DNA from: Robbsia sp. KACC 23696
GTDB lineage: Bacteria; Pseudomonadota; Gammaproteobacteria; Burkholderiales; Burkholderiaceae
NCBI RefSeq assembly: GCF_039852015.1
Contig: NZ_CP156628.1
Span: 1,054,001 to 1,118,000 of the forward strand
DNA length: 64,000 bases
Direction of reading: 5' to 3'
Position numbers and translations under genes: made by a program. The notes under the pieces are model-generated. The model had not been told where the DNA came from, ran no database searches, and saw only the letters and a program-made list of their open reading frames with translations. Below, in pieces: positions 52,206 through 60,812 of this stretch (position 1 is the stretch's first letter; each line of letters opens with the position of its first letter).

Positions 52206-53146
52206 TGGCGCCTCAAACGGGGATTCAACAGCATATACAGCGCATCGGCGAGCAGATTGACGACGATGAAGCTCGCCGCCGTCACCAGCACGACGCCCTG
52301 CACCACCGCATAATCCCGATTGAACACCGCGTCGACGATGAGCTTGCCGAAGCCGGGAATCGTGAAGACCTGCTCGGTCAATACCGCGCCGGCCAGCAGT
52401 TCGCCGAACAACAGCGCCAGCACCGTGACGATCGGAATCAGCGCATTGCGCAAGCCATGCTTGATAACGACGGTCGGCGCCCGCAGGCCTTTGGCGCGTG
52501 CGGTGCGGATATAGTCCGCGCGCAGCACGCTCAGCATCGCGCTGCGTGTATGGCGCATCAACTGCGCGCCCAACGCCGCGCCGAGCACGAAGGCCGGCAT
52601 GATCATCGTCTTGATGCTGAGCCAGAAATCCTCTCCGGGCGACACATAACCGGACGAAGGCAATAGCTGCCATTTCACCGAGACGATGAAGATCAACAGA
52701 ATACCGAGCCAGAAGTTCGGAATCGACATGCCGGACAGCGCGACGACATTGGCGACATGATCGATCGCCGTGCCCCGCTTCGCCGCCGATAAGACGCCCA
52801 GCGGAATACCGATCAACACGGCGATCATCATGCCCATCACCGCGAGCTGGATCGTCACCGGCAGCTTCTGCTCGATCAGCGTCGTCACGGCCACATCGGT
52901 GCGCAGGGAGCGGCCCAGATCGCCATGCAGCACGCCCTTGACCCAGTACAGATATTGGACCGGCACCGAATCATCCTGATGATACTGCGCACGCAGCACG
53001 GCGATGACTTTAGGATCCTGGTCTTCGCCGGCCATCGCGAGGATCGGATCGCCAGGCAGCATCTTCTGCAGCCCGAAGATCAGCATCGACACCAGGATCA
53101 GCGTGGGGACCGCGACCATCAGGCGGTTTGCGAGTATGCGCAGCAC
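52202..53146 (-). CDS. peptide/glutathione ABC transporter permease (DppB/GsiC-type)
   Basis: 314 residues, ATG 53146. DppB-type marks: NRLMVAVPTLILVSMLIFGL, Q-Y-H-Q-D-D-S-V-P-V-Q-Y-L-Y-W with VKGVLHGDLGRSL, and the cytoplasmic loop DYIRTARAKGLRAPTVVIKH. Six membrane segments. It follows the binding-protein gene by seven bases. Confidence 0.93.
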   Translation of the reverse strand: MLRILANRLMVAVPTLILVSMLIFGLQKMLPGDPILAMAGEDQDPKVIAVLRAQYHQDDSVPVQYLYWVKGVLHGDLGRSLRTDVAVTTLIEQKLPVTIQLAVMGMMIAVLIGIPLGVLSAAKRGTAIDHVANVVALSGMSIPNFWLGILLIFIVSVKWQLLPSSGYVSPGEDFWLSIKTMIMPAFVLGAALGAQLMRHTRSAMLSVLRADYIRTARAKGLRAPTVVIKHGLRNALIPIVTVLALLFGELLAGAVLTEQVFTIPGFGKLIVDAVFNRDYAVVQGVVLVTAASFIVVNLLADALYMLLNPRLRRQ

Positions 53147-53153
53147 GAGCCGA

Positions 53154-54677
53154 TTACCCCTTGATGCTGACGCCGCGCAAGCGGATCAAGCCGTCAGGAT
53201 AGGCAACGAAGCCTTGCACTTTCTTCGACAGCGCGAACGGCCAGGGCTGGTAATACAGATAGGTCAGCGGATCTTCGTCGGCCAGAATCTTCTGCGCCGC
53301 ATCGTACAGCGGCTTGCGGCTTGCGACGTCCGGCTTCGTACGTGCCTCGTTCAGCAGCTTGTCGACGTCGGCATTGCAATAATGCCCATAGTTCAGATTC
53401 CCGTTGCACGTAACGAACTGGTGCAGATTGCCATCCGGATCCGTGCGGCCGGACCAGCCGAGGTACAGGACCTGGAAGTCGCCCGAATGCGCGGCGTTCA
53501 ACGCGGCCGCATAGTCGGTGGGGCGCAACTTCAGCGTGATGCCGGCTTCGGACACCATCGCCTGCAGCATCTGCGCCATCTGATTCGAGATCGTATTGTT
53601 GCCGAACGTCAATTCGAGATCGAGATGCGTGTAACCGGCTTCCTTCAACAAGGCCTTCGCCTTGGCCACGTTGCGCGTCGGCTTGGGCAGCGATGCATCG
53701 TAATACGGGCTGTTCGGCGGGATCGCCTGATTGGCCGGTTGGAAGATGCCGCCGCCGATCACGTTGTTGATGGCATCCCGATCGATGGCCAGTTCGAATG
53801 CCTGACGCACGCGCTTGTCCTTCAGCGGCGCCGACGCCCCCTTTCCGTTCGCCATGTTGTAGGTCACGTTGTATTCGCCGAGACCACTGACATTGACGAG
53901 CTGCAGGTTTGCCGCGCCCTTGACCGCCGCCACATCGGACGGCGCCAGGCGTTCCAGCATGTCGAGCGAGCCGGAGCGCAGGTTCGCCAGACGGACCGTC
54001 GCATCCGGCATCGGCTGGAACACGACTTTCTGGATCGGATAGGCCGCGGCATTCCAATAACCCGACCATTTCTCCAGGACGATACGGTCGTTCTGCACGC
54101 GCTCGACGAATTTATACGGGCCGGAACAAACCGGATGCGCGGCGACACCGGCGGCATCGCTCAGCGTCTTCGGTGCCAGCATCATGCCCGCGCGATCGCT
54201 CAGCGTGGCCAGCAAGGCCGCATCCGGCGCCTTCAGCTTCAGCGCGACCGTGTCGTCCGACACGACGTCCACCGCGTCGATCGACGACAATTCGCTGCGG
54301 CGATTGCTCGACGGCATGGTTCGATAGCGATCGATGTTCGCCTTCACCGCGGCGGCATTGAACGGCTCGCCGTCCTGGAACGTCACGCCGTGCCGCAGCT
54401 TGAACGTCAGCGTCTTGCCGTCGGCGCTCTGCGTCCACGACTCCGCCAGCATCGGCACGATCTTCAGATCCGGCGCGATATCGACCAGCCCATTGCACAG
54501 CGAACTGAACACCATGCGTTCGACGACCTGCGTGCTGCGCGCAGGATCCAGCGTTCCGACATCGTCCTGGATGCCGATCCGCAGCGTCTGACCCGATTGG
54601 GCGAACGCCGCCTGGCTGCATAGAACGGCCGCTGCCACCGCCAGCCCGATCTTGATGTCGCTTTTGACCTTTCTCAT
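53154..54677 (-). CDS. peptide/glutathione ABC transporter substrate-binding protein (SBP_bac_5)
   Basis: 507 residues from ATG 54677; the longer upstream frame is not used. Signal peptide 1-27 (MRKVKSDIKIGLAVAAAVLC, cleavage after AFA). The family-5 pattern is PARSTQVVERMVFSSLCNGL, LAESWTQSADGKTLTFKLRH, GVTFQDGEPFNAAAVKANI and GPYKFVERVQNDRIVL. Such proteins bind di- and oligopeptides, glutathione or nickel. The neighbouring gamma-glutamyltransferase makes glutathione or gamma-glutamyl peptides the likely ligand. Confidence 0.93.
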   Translation of the reverse strand: MRKVKSDIKIGLAVAAAVLCSQAAFAQSGQTLRIGIQDDVGTLDPARSTQVVERMVFSSLCNGLVDIAPDLKIVPMLAESWTQSADGKTLTFKLRHGVTFQDGEPFNAAAVKANIDRYRTMPSSNRRSELSSIDAVDVVSDDTVALKLKAPDAALLATLSDRAGMMLAPKTLSDAAGVAAHPVCSGPYKFVERVQNDRIVLEKWSGYWNAAAYPIQKVVFQPMPDATVRLANLRSGSLDMLERLAPSDVAAVKGAANLQLVNVSGLGEYNVTYNMANGKGASAPLKDKRVRQAFELAIDRDAINNVIGGGIFQPANQAIPPNSPYYDASLPKPTRNVAKAKALLKEAGYTHLDLELTFGNNTISNQMAQMLQAMVSEAGITLKLRPTDYAAALNAAHSGDFQVLYLGWSGRTDPDGNLHQFVTCNGNLNYGHYCNADVDKLLNEARTKPDVASRKPLYDAAQKILADEDPLTYLYYQPWPFALSKKVQGFVAYPDGLIRLRGVSIKG

Positions 54678-54684
54678 TTGCCGC

Positions 54685-55866
54685 TCACCCTGTGATATGT
54701 GTTGCCGAAACGTTTTGCTGTGCCGCGCGGTAGAGCGCGACACGCTGCGATAACCTGGCCGACTGATGCGATGCCAGCGGGGCACTGCTGCCCGCGGCCT
54801 GGATCTCGCGCCAGAAGTGACAGGCGACCTGATGGACGTTGCGCCCGTCACCCCCGGCGCGTTGACTGACCGGCCGTTCCTGTTTGCAGACTTCCCGCAC
54901 GTGCGGGCAGCGCGTATGGAAACGGCATCCCGGTGGCGGCGCCGTCGGGCTCGGCAACTCGCCACCGAGCGCGCGCCGCAGCCCCGCATTGCGTTGCGCC
55001 GGACTCGTGACCGGAATCGCCTGCAGCAAAGCCTGCGTATAAGGATGCAAGGGGGTATCGAACAGCTGATCGACCGGTGCCATCTCGACGATCTCGCCGA
55101 GATACATGACCGCGACGCGATCGCTCATATGTCGGATCACCGCCAGATCGTGCGCGACGACGATCAGCGTCAACGACAAGTCGTGCTTCAGCCGTTCGAG
55201 CAGATTGATGACTTGCGCCTGCACCGACACATCGAGCGCCGAGACCGGCTCATCGCCGACCACCAGCGTCGGCTCACCAGCCAACGCACGCGCGATACCG
55301 ATCCGTTGACGCTGGCCACCGGAAAATTCGTGCGGAAAACGGTCCGCGTAGGCGGGCTGCAAGCCGACCGTCCGCAGCAAGTCCGCAACGCGCTCTGTGC
55401 GCGCTTTACCGTGTGCCAGCCCGTGCAGGGACATCGGCTCGCCGATCAATTGTCCGATCGTCATCCCCGGGTTCAACGAGGCGAACGGATCCTGGAAGAT
55501 GATTTGCATCTCGCGACGCAATGCGCGCAAGGCCGCGCCGTCGAGGTGCGTGATGTCCTTGCCGCGATACAACACGCGTCCGTCGCTGACGTCGATCAAG
55601 CGCAACAGCAGCCGGCCGAGCGTGGACTTGCCACAGCCGGACTCACCGACGATCGCAAAGGTCTCGCCCTGCGCGACGGAAAACGACACGCCGTTCACCG
55701 CATGCACGGTGGGCGTTCGCGTGAACATGTTTCGGGTCCCGCCGAAGCGCTTCGTCAACTCACGCGCTTCCAGGATGATCGGCGATTGCCCCACGGTGGC
55801 TGCGGCGGTCGCCGCAGCGGAAACGTCGGCGGCCGCTGCGCCGCCGACCACTACGTGCGCCTTCAT
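54685..55866 (-). CDS. peptide ABC transporter ATP-binding protein (DppF-type)
   Basis: 393 residues from ATG 55866, overlapping the previous stop (ATGA). A roughly 30-residue Ala-rich start leads into Walker [11 protein letters not shown]-loop IIFQDPFASLNP, signature FSGGQRQRI, Walker B VVGDEPVSALDVS and the oligopeptide C-terminal domain with a CRFHTRCPHVREVC cysteine cluster that resembles the Fe-S motif of Dpp/Opp ATPases. It pairs with the DppD-type ATPase upstream. Confidence 0.92.
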   Translation of the reverse strand: MKAHVVVGGAAAADVSAAATAAATVGQSPIILEARELTKRFGGTRNMFTRTPTVHAVNGVSFSVAQGETFAIVGESGCGKSTLGRLLLRLIDVSDGRVLYRGKDITHLDGAALRALRREMQIIFQDPFASLNPGMTIGQLIGEPMSLHGLAHGKARTERVADLLRTVGLQPAYADRFPHEFSGGQRQRIGIARALAGEPTLVVGDEPVSALDVSVQAQVINLLERLKHDLSLTLIVVAHDLAVIRHMSDRVAVMYLGEIVEMAPVDQLFDTPLHPYTQALLQAIPVTSPAQRNAGLRRALGGELPSPTAPPPGCRFHTRCPHVREVCKQERPVSQRAGGDGRNVHQVACHFWREIQAAGSSAPLASHQSARLSQRVALYRAAQQNVSATHITG

Positions 55867-57007
55867 GCTTGCGCTCCTGCGTGACGGCGGACGGTTTCGA
55901 CATCGTGCGCCGGGGCCCCATCCTCCGCGAAATACTGCTCGATCGGCGCAAACCAGCATGCCGCACGATGCGTCGATGCCGTGTCCGTCGCACCGTCGGC
56001 CTGCGTGTCGTCGTGCCCGCGCACCGCCACCAACGGCGGTACCGCATCGATACAACGCGCCGCCGCAAACGGACAGCGTGGCGCGAAACGGCACCCGGAA
56101 GGCATCGCATCCGGCGACGGCACGGCGCCCTGGATCGTTGCCAATTCGCCGGCGCGTTTGCCGATCGACGGAATCGCGCCCATCAGGCCGATCGTATAAG
56201 GATGTTGCGGATTCTCGAAAATGGCCTGCACGCTGCCGTATTCGACGATCTTGCCGGCATACATGACCGCCACGTCGTCGGCGACTTCCGCCACCACGCC
56301 GAGATCGTGCGTGATCAACACCATGGCCGTTCCCGTCTCGGCCTGCAAGGCCCGGACGAGCTGCAACACCTGCGCCTGGATGGTGACGTCCAGTGCCGTC
56401 GTCGGTTCGTCGGCGATCAAGAGACGCGGTTGATTGGCCAGGGCCATCGCGATCATCACGCGCTGCCGCATGCCGCCAGACAGCTCATGCGGATAGGCGT
56501 CGAGTCGTTTTTCCGGGGCCGGAATACGCACGCGCTCCAGCATCAGACGCGCGGCTTCGCGCGCGGCGGCGCGGTCGAGACCGCGATGCCGGCGAATCCC
56601 TTCGGCCAATTGATGCCCCACGGTGAACGCAGGATTCAACGACGTCATCGGCTCCTGAAAGATCATGGCCAATTGATTGCCGCGTACATCGGACAGCGCG
56701 CGCTCATCCAGCGTGAACAGATCGCGTCCTTCAAAAATCGCCTCGCCCGAGACGATATTCGCCGGCGGCGAAGGCAACAGCCCCATCATCGCCAGCGATG
56801 TCACGCTCTTGCCGCAGCCCGACTCACCGACGATGCACAAGGTCTTGCCGCGATGGATCTCGAAGCTGACGTCGTCGACCAGATTCGGCATGCTGGGATC
56901 GCGCGAAAACTTCAACGAGAAATGTCGAACCGCCAGGACCGGCGTCGCTGTCGATGCCGGTCCTGTGTTGGCGCCATGCGCCACTACCGTCGGCGACAAG
57001 GCGTCCA
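55863..57007 (-). CDS. peptide ABC transporter ATP-binding protein (DppD-type)
   Basis: 381 residues from ATG 57007, which has GAGAGGG eight bases upstream; ATG 57041, almost touching the ggt stop, is an alternative. Walker [10 protein letters not shown], signature LSGGMRQRV, Walker [14 protein letters not shown], then the C-terminal oligopeptide domain with [14 protein letters not shown]. The first 25 residues are variable. In E. coli the glutathione importer has the two ATPase halves fused (GsiA); here they are separate. Confidence 0.92.
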
Positions 57008-57043
57008 TCGCCGTCGCCCTCTCGGGTCCTCCGTCGCGCATCG

Positions 57044-58675
57044 TCAGAAGCCTACCGCGTGACCGTCGCGTCGCGAATCGCTGGCCGCCACGTAACCGTG
57101 ATCCCGCGCTTCGGACAAACGCCAGATGAACTGACCCGCGCCGAAATCCATATACGGGTCGTTGACCGATTTCAACACATGGCCTTTCGCCTTCAGACCT
57201 TCGACGACCGCTGCCGGCATGGTGCTTTCGAGATCCAGCGTGAAATCGCGATTGACCTTCCAGCGCGGCGCATCGCACGCCGCCTGCGGGTTTTGGCCGT
57301 AGGTCAACATCCGGATCACCGTCTGCATATGGCCTTGCGGCTGCATGTCGCCGCCCATCACGCCAAAGCTCATGCGCGGCACGCCTTGATGCGTCAGGAA
57401 GCCCGGAATGATCGTATGGAACGGACGCTTGTGGCCCGCGACGACATTCGGCGACACCGGGTCCATCGAGAAACCACAACCGCGATTCTGCAGGCTGATG
57501 CCCCAGTCCGGATGCACGACGCCGGAGCCGAAGCCCATGAAGTTCGACTGAATGAAGGACACCATCATGCCATTCTCGTCGGCGGCGGTCAGATATACGG
57601 TCCCGCCTGCAACCGGGCGGCCGAACGTGAACATCGCGGCCTTGTCCATATCGATCAGCTTCGCACGCGAGGCCAGATAGCCCGGATCGAGCATCTGCTC
57701 CGGCGTCACTTCCATCGACTGCGGGTCCGACACGTAGCGATAGACATCGGCGAAGGCCAGCTTCATCGCTTCGATCTGCAGATGCTGCGATTCGAGCGAG
57801 TCCACCGGATAGCTGCCGACATCGTGATGCTTCAGGATGCCCAAGGCGATCAGCGCGGCGATCCCCTGCCCGTTCGGCGGAATCTCGTGCAGCTCATACC
57901 CGGCGTAATCCTGACTGATCGGCTTGACCCACTCCGGCTTGAACGCGCGGAAATCCGCCATCGTATGCGCCCCGCCGTGTTTCTGCAGGAAGGACACCAG
58001 CGCTTCGGCGATTTCACCTTCGTAGTAATCGCGACCCTGGGTCTCGGCGATGCGCTCGAAGGTGCGCGCCGCGGCCGGCATCATGAAATGCTCGCCCGTT
58101 TGCGGCGCGCGACCGTGCGGCATGAACACATCGGCGAAGCCCGGCTGGTCTTTCAGCAGCGGGACGGCAGCGGCCCATTTCTTCGCCACCATCGGCGCGA
58201 TCGTATGACCGCGGCGCGCCAGTGCAATCGCCGGCTCGAACAGATCGGCGAACGGCAGCTTGCCGAAGCGCTCGTGCAAGGCGCCCCATGCGGCCACCGC
58301 GCCCGGCACCGTCACTGAATCGACACCGCGTTCCGGGCGCTTGGCAATGCCCTTTCCATCCACGCCGTACTTGTTCTTGAAATACTCCGGATTCCATGCC
58401 GCCGGCGAAATGCCCGACGAATTCAGCCCATGCAAGCCGTTGCCATCCGAGACGATCGCGAAGGCATCGCTGCCCAGCCCGTTCGACACCGGTTCGACAA
58501 TCGTCAACACGGCAGCGGTGGCGATGATCGCATCGACAGCCGAGCCCCCCTTGAACAGCATCTGCAGCCCCGCCTGCGCGGCCAAAGGATGCGATGTGGA
58601 CACCGCGTTCCGCGCGAAAATCGGCGTGCGCGGCGTGGGATAGGGATTATTCCAGTTGAATTGCATCGGCTGCAT
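57044..58675 (-). CDS. ggt: gamma-glutamyltransferase (cytoplasmic type)
   Basis: 543 residues, ATG 58675 with AGGTGA six bases upstream. The GGT Ntn-hydrolase family is seen in NAVSTSHPLAAQAGLQMLFK, GGSAVDAIIATAAVLTIVEP, VTVPGAVAAWGALHERFGKL and the self-cleavage site before T359 in AGGTVYLTAADENG; NGQGIAALIALGILK and QNRGCGFSMDP also fit. No signal peptide is present, so it should act in the cytoplasm on imported substrates, unlike the periplasmic enzyme of E. coli. It heads the operon with the importer, and the divergent LysR at 58820 likely regulates both. Confidence 0.93.
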   Translation of the reverse strand: MQPMQFNWNNPYPTPRTPIFARNAVSTSHPLAAQAGLQMLFKGGSAVDAIIATAAVLTIVEPVSNGLGSDAFAIVSDGNGLHGLNSSGISPAAWNPEYFKNKYGVDGKGIAKRPERGVDSVTVPGAVAAWGALHERFGKLPFADLFEPAIALARRGHTIAPMVAKKWAAAVPLLKDQPGFADVFMPHGRAPQTGEHFMMPAAARTFERIAETQGRDYYEGEIAEALVSFLQKHGGAHTMADFRAFKPEWVKPISQDYAGYELHEIPPNGQGIAALIALGILKHHDVGSYPVDSLESQHLQIEAMKLAFADVYRYVSDPQSMEVTPEQMLDPGYLASRAKLIDMDKAAMFTFGRPVAGGTVYLTAADENGMMVSFIQSNFMGFGSGVVHPDWGISLQNRGCGFSMDPVSPNVVAGHKRPFHTIIPGFLTHQGVPRMSFGVMGGDMQPQGHMQTVIRMLTYGQNPQAACDAPRWKVNRDFTLDLESTMPAAVVEGLKAKGHVLKSVNDPYMDFGAGQFIWRLSEARDHGYVAASDSRRDGHAVGF

Positions 58676-58788
58676 AGAGGGTCACCTGTTCGGCAAAACG
58701 GCATAGAGCGTTATAGACCGACAAATTAACGCAGATTCGGCGGCAAAAAAAATTAATATTTTATTTTGAACGCTTAAAATTATCTTAT

Positions 58789-58801
58789 GTAACGACGTTA
58801 C
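58789..58801. promoter_or_regulatory. palindrome in the ggt/LysR intergenic region
   Basis: GTAAC-GAC-GTTAC is a perfect inverted repeat 18 bases before the LysR ATG. The 60 bases next to it (58740-58790) are very AT-rich and should contain the divergent promoters. LysR proteins bind such sites to repress themselves and activate the neighbour. Confidence 0.45.
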
Positions 58802-58819
58802 CAAAGACCGCCACGCTGC

Positions 58820-59683
58820 ATGCCCTCGATCCAGATGTTGAAAACGTTTTGCGCGGTGGCGCAGTCCGGCTCCTTCTCCGCAGCCGCGGATCGCGTCGCC
58901 CTGACGCAGGCCGCGGTCAGCCAGCAAATGCGCAGCCTGGAGGAAACGCTCGCACTCGCCTTGTTCGACCGCAGCGCGCGGCAGATCACGCTGACGCGCC
59001 AGGGCCGCGAATTGTTGCCCAAGGTCGCGCATATCCTGACCGAAATCGACGGGCTGTATGCGCGGCCCGAGGACACGCTGACCGGCCCGGTCGCCATCGG
59101 CGCGGTCGTGTCGGTGATCGGCGCGCTGTCGGTCGCCGTGCACGCACTGAAGAGCGCCCATCCGGCATTGGATGTGCGCCTCTCGTCATTACGTTCGGAC
59201 GAACTGGTGCAGATGGTCGAACGCGGCGATCTCGACGTCGCCGCGGTGGTCGGCAGCCCCGATCATGCCTTGTCGCCCACATTGGAATGGCGTCCGCTCT
59301 ACACGGAGCCGATCGTGCTGGTGGCGCACCCCGACGTCGCCGAGGAATCGGTGGAAGCGGTGCTCGCGCGCCATCCCTTCATTCGCTTCGATCGACGCGT
59401 GCGCACTGGGGCCTTGGTCGACCTGACGCTGCAGCGTCTGGGCTGGCGCGTCAACGAGTACCTCGAATTGAATGCGATCGAAACGATCGCCACGCTGATT
59501 CGCCGCAAGGTTGGCGTTGCCGTGCTGCCGCTGCTGCATAACGGCGGCTGGCTGCGCGACCCGCAGTTGCGCATCATGCCGCTGCCGGAGCGCACGCCGG
59601 AGCGCGAGGTCGGGATGGTCCAGCGGACCGTCTTTACGCGCCGGTCTCTCACCGACGCACTGCTGGCGCAATTGCAGCAGTAG
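58820..59683 (+). CDS. LysR-family transcriptional regulator next to ggt operon
   Basis: 287 residues, ATG 58820. HTH MLKTFCAVAQSGSFSAAADR with VALTQAAVSQQMRSLEE; standard effector domain with VGVAVLPLL in the C-terminal half. Length is normal. It is divergent from the ggt/peptide importer operon across 144 bases. It is convergent with the next LysR gene, 16 bases apart. Confidence 0.92.
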   Translation: MPSIQMLKTFCAVAQSGSFSAAADRVALTQAAVSQQMRSLEETLALALFDRSARQITLTRQGRELLPKVAHILTEIDGLYARPEDTLTGPVAIGAVVSVIGALSVAVHALKSAHPALDVRLSSLRSDELVQMVERGDLDVAAVVGSPDHALSPTLEWRPLYTEPIVLVAHPDVAEESVEAVLARHPFIRFDRRVRTGALVDLTLQRLGWRVNEYLELNAIETIATLIRRKVGVAVLPLLHNGGWLRDPQLRIMPLPERTPEREVGMVQRTVFTRRSLTDALLAQLQQ

Positions 59684-59699
59684 GCGGGGGGCGCCCGCG

Positions 59700-60704
59700 C
59701 TACAGCGATCCGGCCGGACGCGCATTCGCATCGGCGAGCACGGCAGCTCGCAAGGCGGCAATAAAACTGGCATCGATGCCGCGTGACGCGCGGGGATTAT
59801 CGGCGCGGGTCCAGATGCCGATCGGCGGCAGCGCCCAGGTAAGAGACCAGGGAACGATAGCCACGCCGGCCGTTCGCACCAACTCTTGCGCGATATCGGC
59901 CGGCACCAGCGCGACGGTCCGTTCGCCCTCGGCGATCGCATCGCCGATCAGCTTCGACGCATTGGTTTCGATGATCGGCTCCGGCACCGGTGCGGCCGCC
60001 GCAGTAAACAGCCGCTCCACTTCGCCACGCACCGGCGTCCCGGTCGCGCCCATCACCCATTCGAGTTCCGACAAATCGCGCCAGTCCAACTTGCGCCGGC
60101 CGAGCCGGGCTGCCAAGCGCCGATTGGCGATCAATCGCGGCTGTTGTTGATAGAGCGCCGCGTAGACGAGGTCGTCGACGCTGCCCGACGGCGCCGGCCG
60201 CAAAGGCCGCGCCCGTGCCACGATCAGATCCAGCGAACGGTCGCGCAGGCGCGCAATCAATTCGTCGCTATTGCCCTCGTCGACCGTCACCGTCACGCGC
60301 CGGGCCGTTTCAGACAACATGCCGCGAATCGCCTGCATCAGCAACTGACTGGAAACAAAGGGAATCACGCCCACGCGTAGCTGCGTCGCCGCGCCGGAGA
60401 CCAGCGCGCCGACATCGAGCGCCATCCGATCCAGATCGTGCAGAATGGCCCGCGCTCGCTCCAGAACGACGTCGCCCAGCGGCGTCGGCGTCATTCCGCG
60501 CGGGGAACGCGAAAACAAGGGCGCACCGAACAAGGCCTCGATTTCCGCCAGCGCGTTGGTCAACGCCGGCTGGCCGGTAGCCATATGTTCGGCGGCACGC
60601 GTAACCGAGCCATGCTCGCGAATCTGCAACAGCAGCAGCAGGTGCCGCATGCGCAGCCGGGTGCTCAACTTTCGAACCAGCTCGCGGGAATCGGATGTGG
60701 ACAT
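59700..60704 (-). CDS. LysR-family transcriptional regulator (GbpR-like)
   Basis: 334 residues, ATG 60704. N-terminus LSTRLRMRHLLLLLQIREHG, then SVTRAAEHMATGQPALTNAL and LFSRSPRGMTPTPLG, is the pattern of the sugar-responsive GbpR-like LysR branch. It is divergent from maeB across 108 bases and could control it, or a sugar uptake gene elsewhere. The effector domain appears complete. Confidence 0.9.
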   Translation of the reverse strand: MSTSDSRELVRKLSTRLRMRHLLLLLQIREHGSVTRAAEHMATGQPALTNALAEIEALFGAPLFSRSPRGMTPTPLGDVVLERARAILHDLDRMALDVGALVSGAATQLRVGVIPFVSSQLLMQAIRGMLSETARRVTVTVDEGNSDELIARLRDRSLDLIVARARPLRPAPSGSVDDLVYAALYQQQPRLIANRRLAARLGRRKLDWRDLSELEWVMGATGTPVRGEVERLFTAAAAPVPEPIIETNASKLIGDAIAEGERTVALVPADIAQELVRTAGVAIVPWSLTWALPPIGIWTRADNPRASRGIDASFIAALRAAVLADANARPAGSL

Positions 60705-60812
60705 AAGCCATTATAAAAACAATATGGCGCCATACTAAATCAAAATACCGGGGCGGCGCACCCTCCTTAGACTGGCATCCATCCAATCAAGCCACGTCTC
60801 AGGGGATCCACG

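Noticed and set aside
53004-54623. 539-codon plus-strand open frame opposite the peptide-binding protein
   Set aside because: Composition (Arg, Gln, His) is typical of an antisense shadow; the minus-strand protein has a signal peptide and family motifs.
56954-58318. 454-codon plus-strand open frame opposite ggt
   Set aside because: Arg/His-rich shadow of the ggt gene, whose catalytic motifs are complete.
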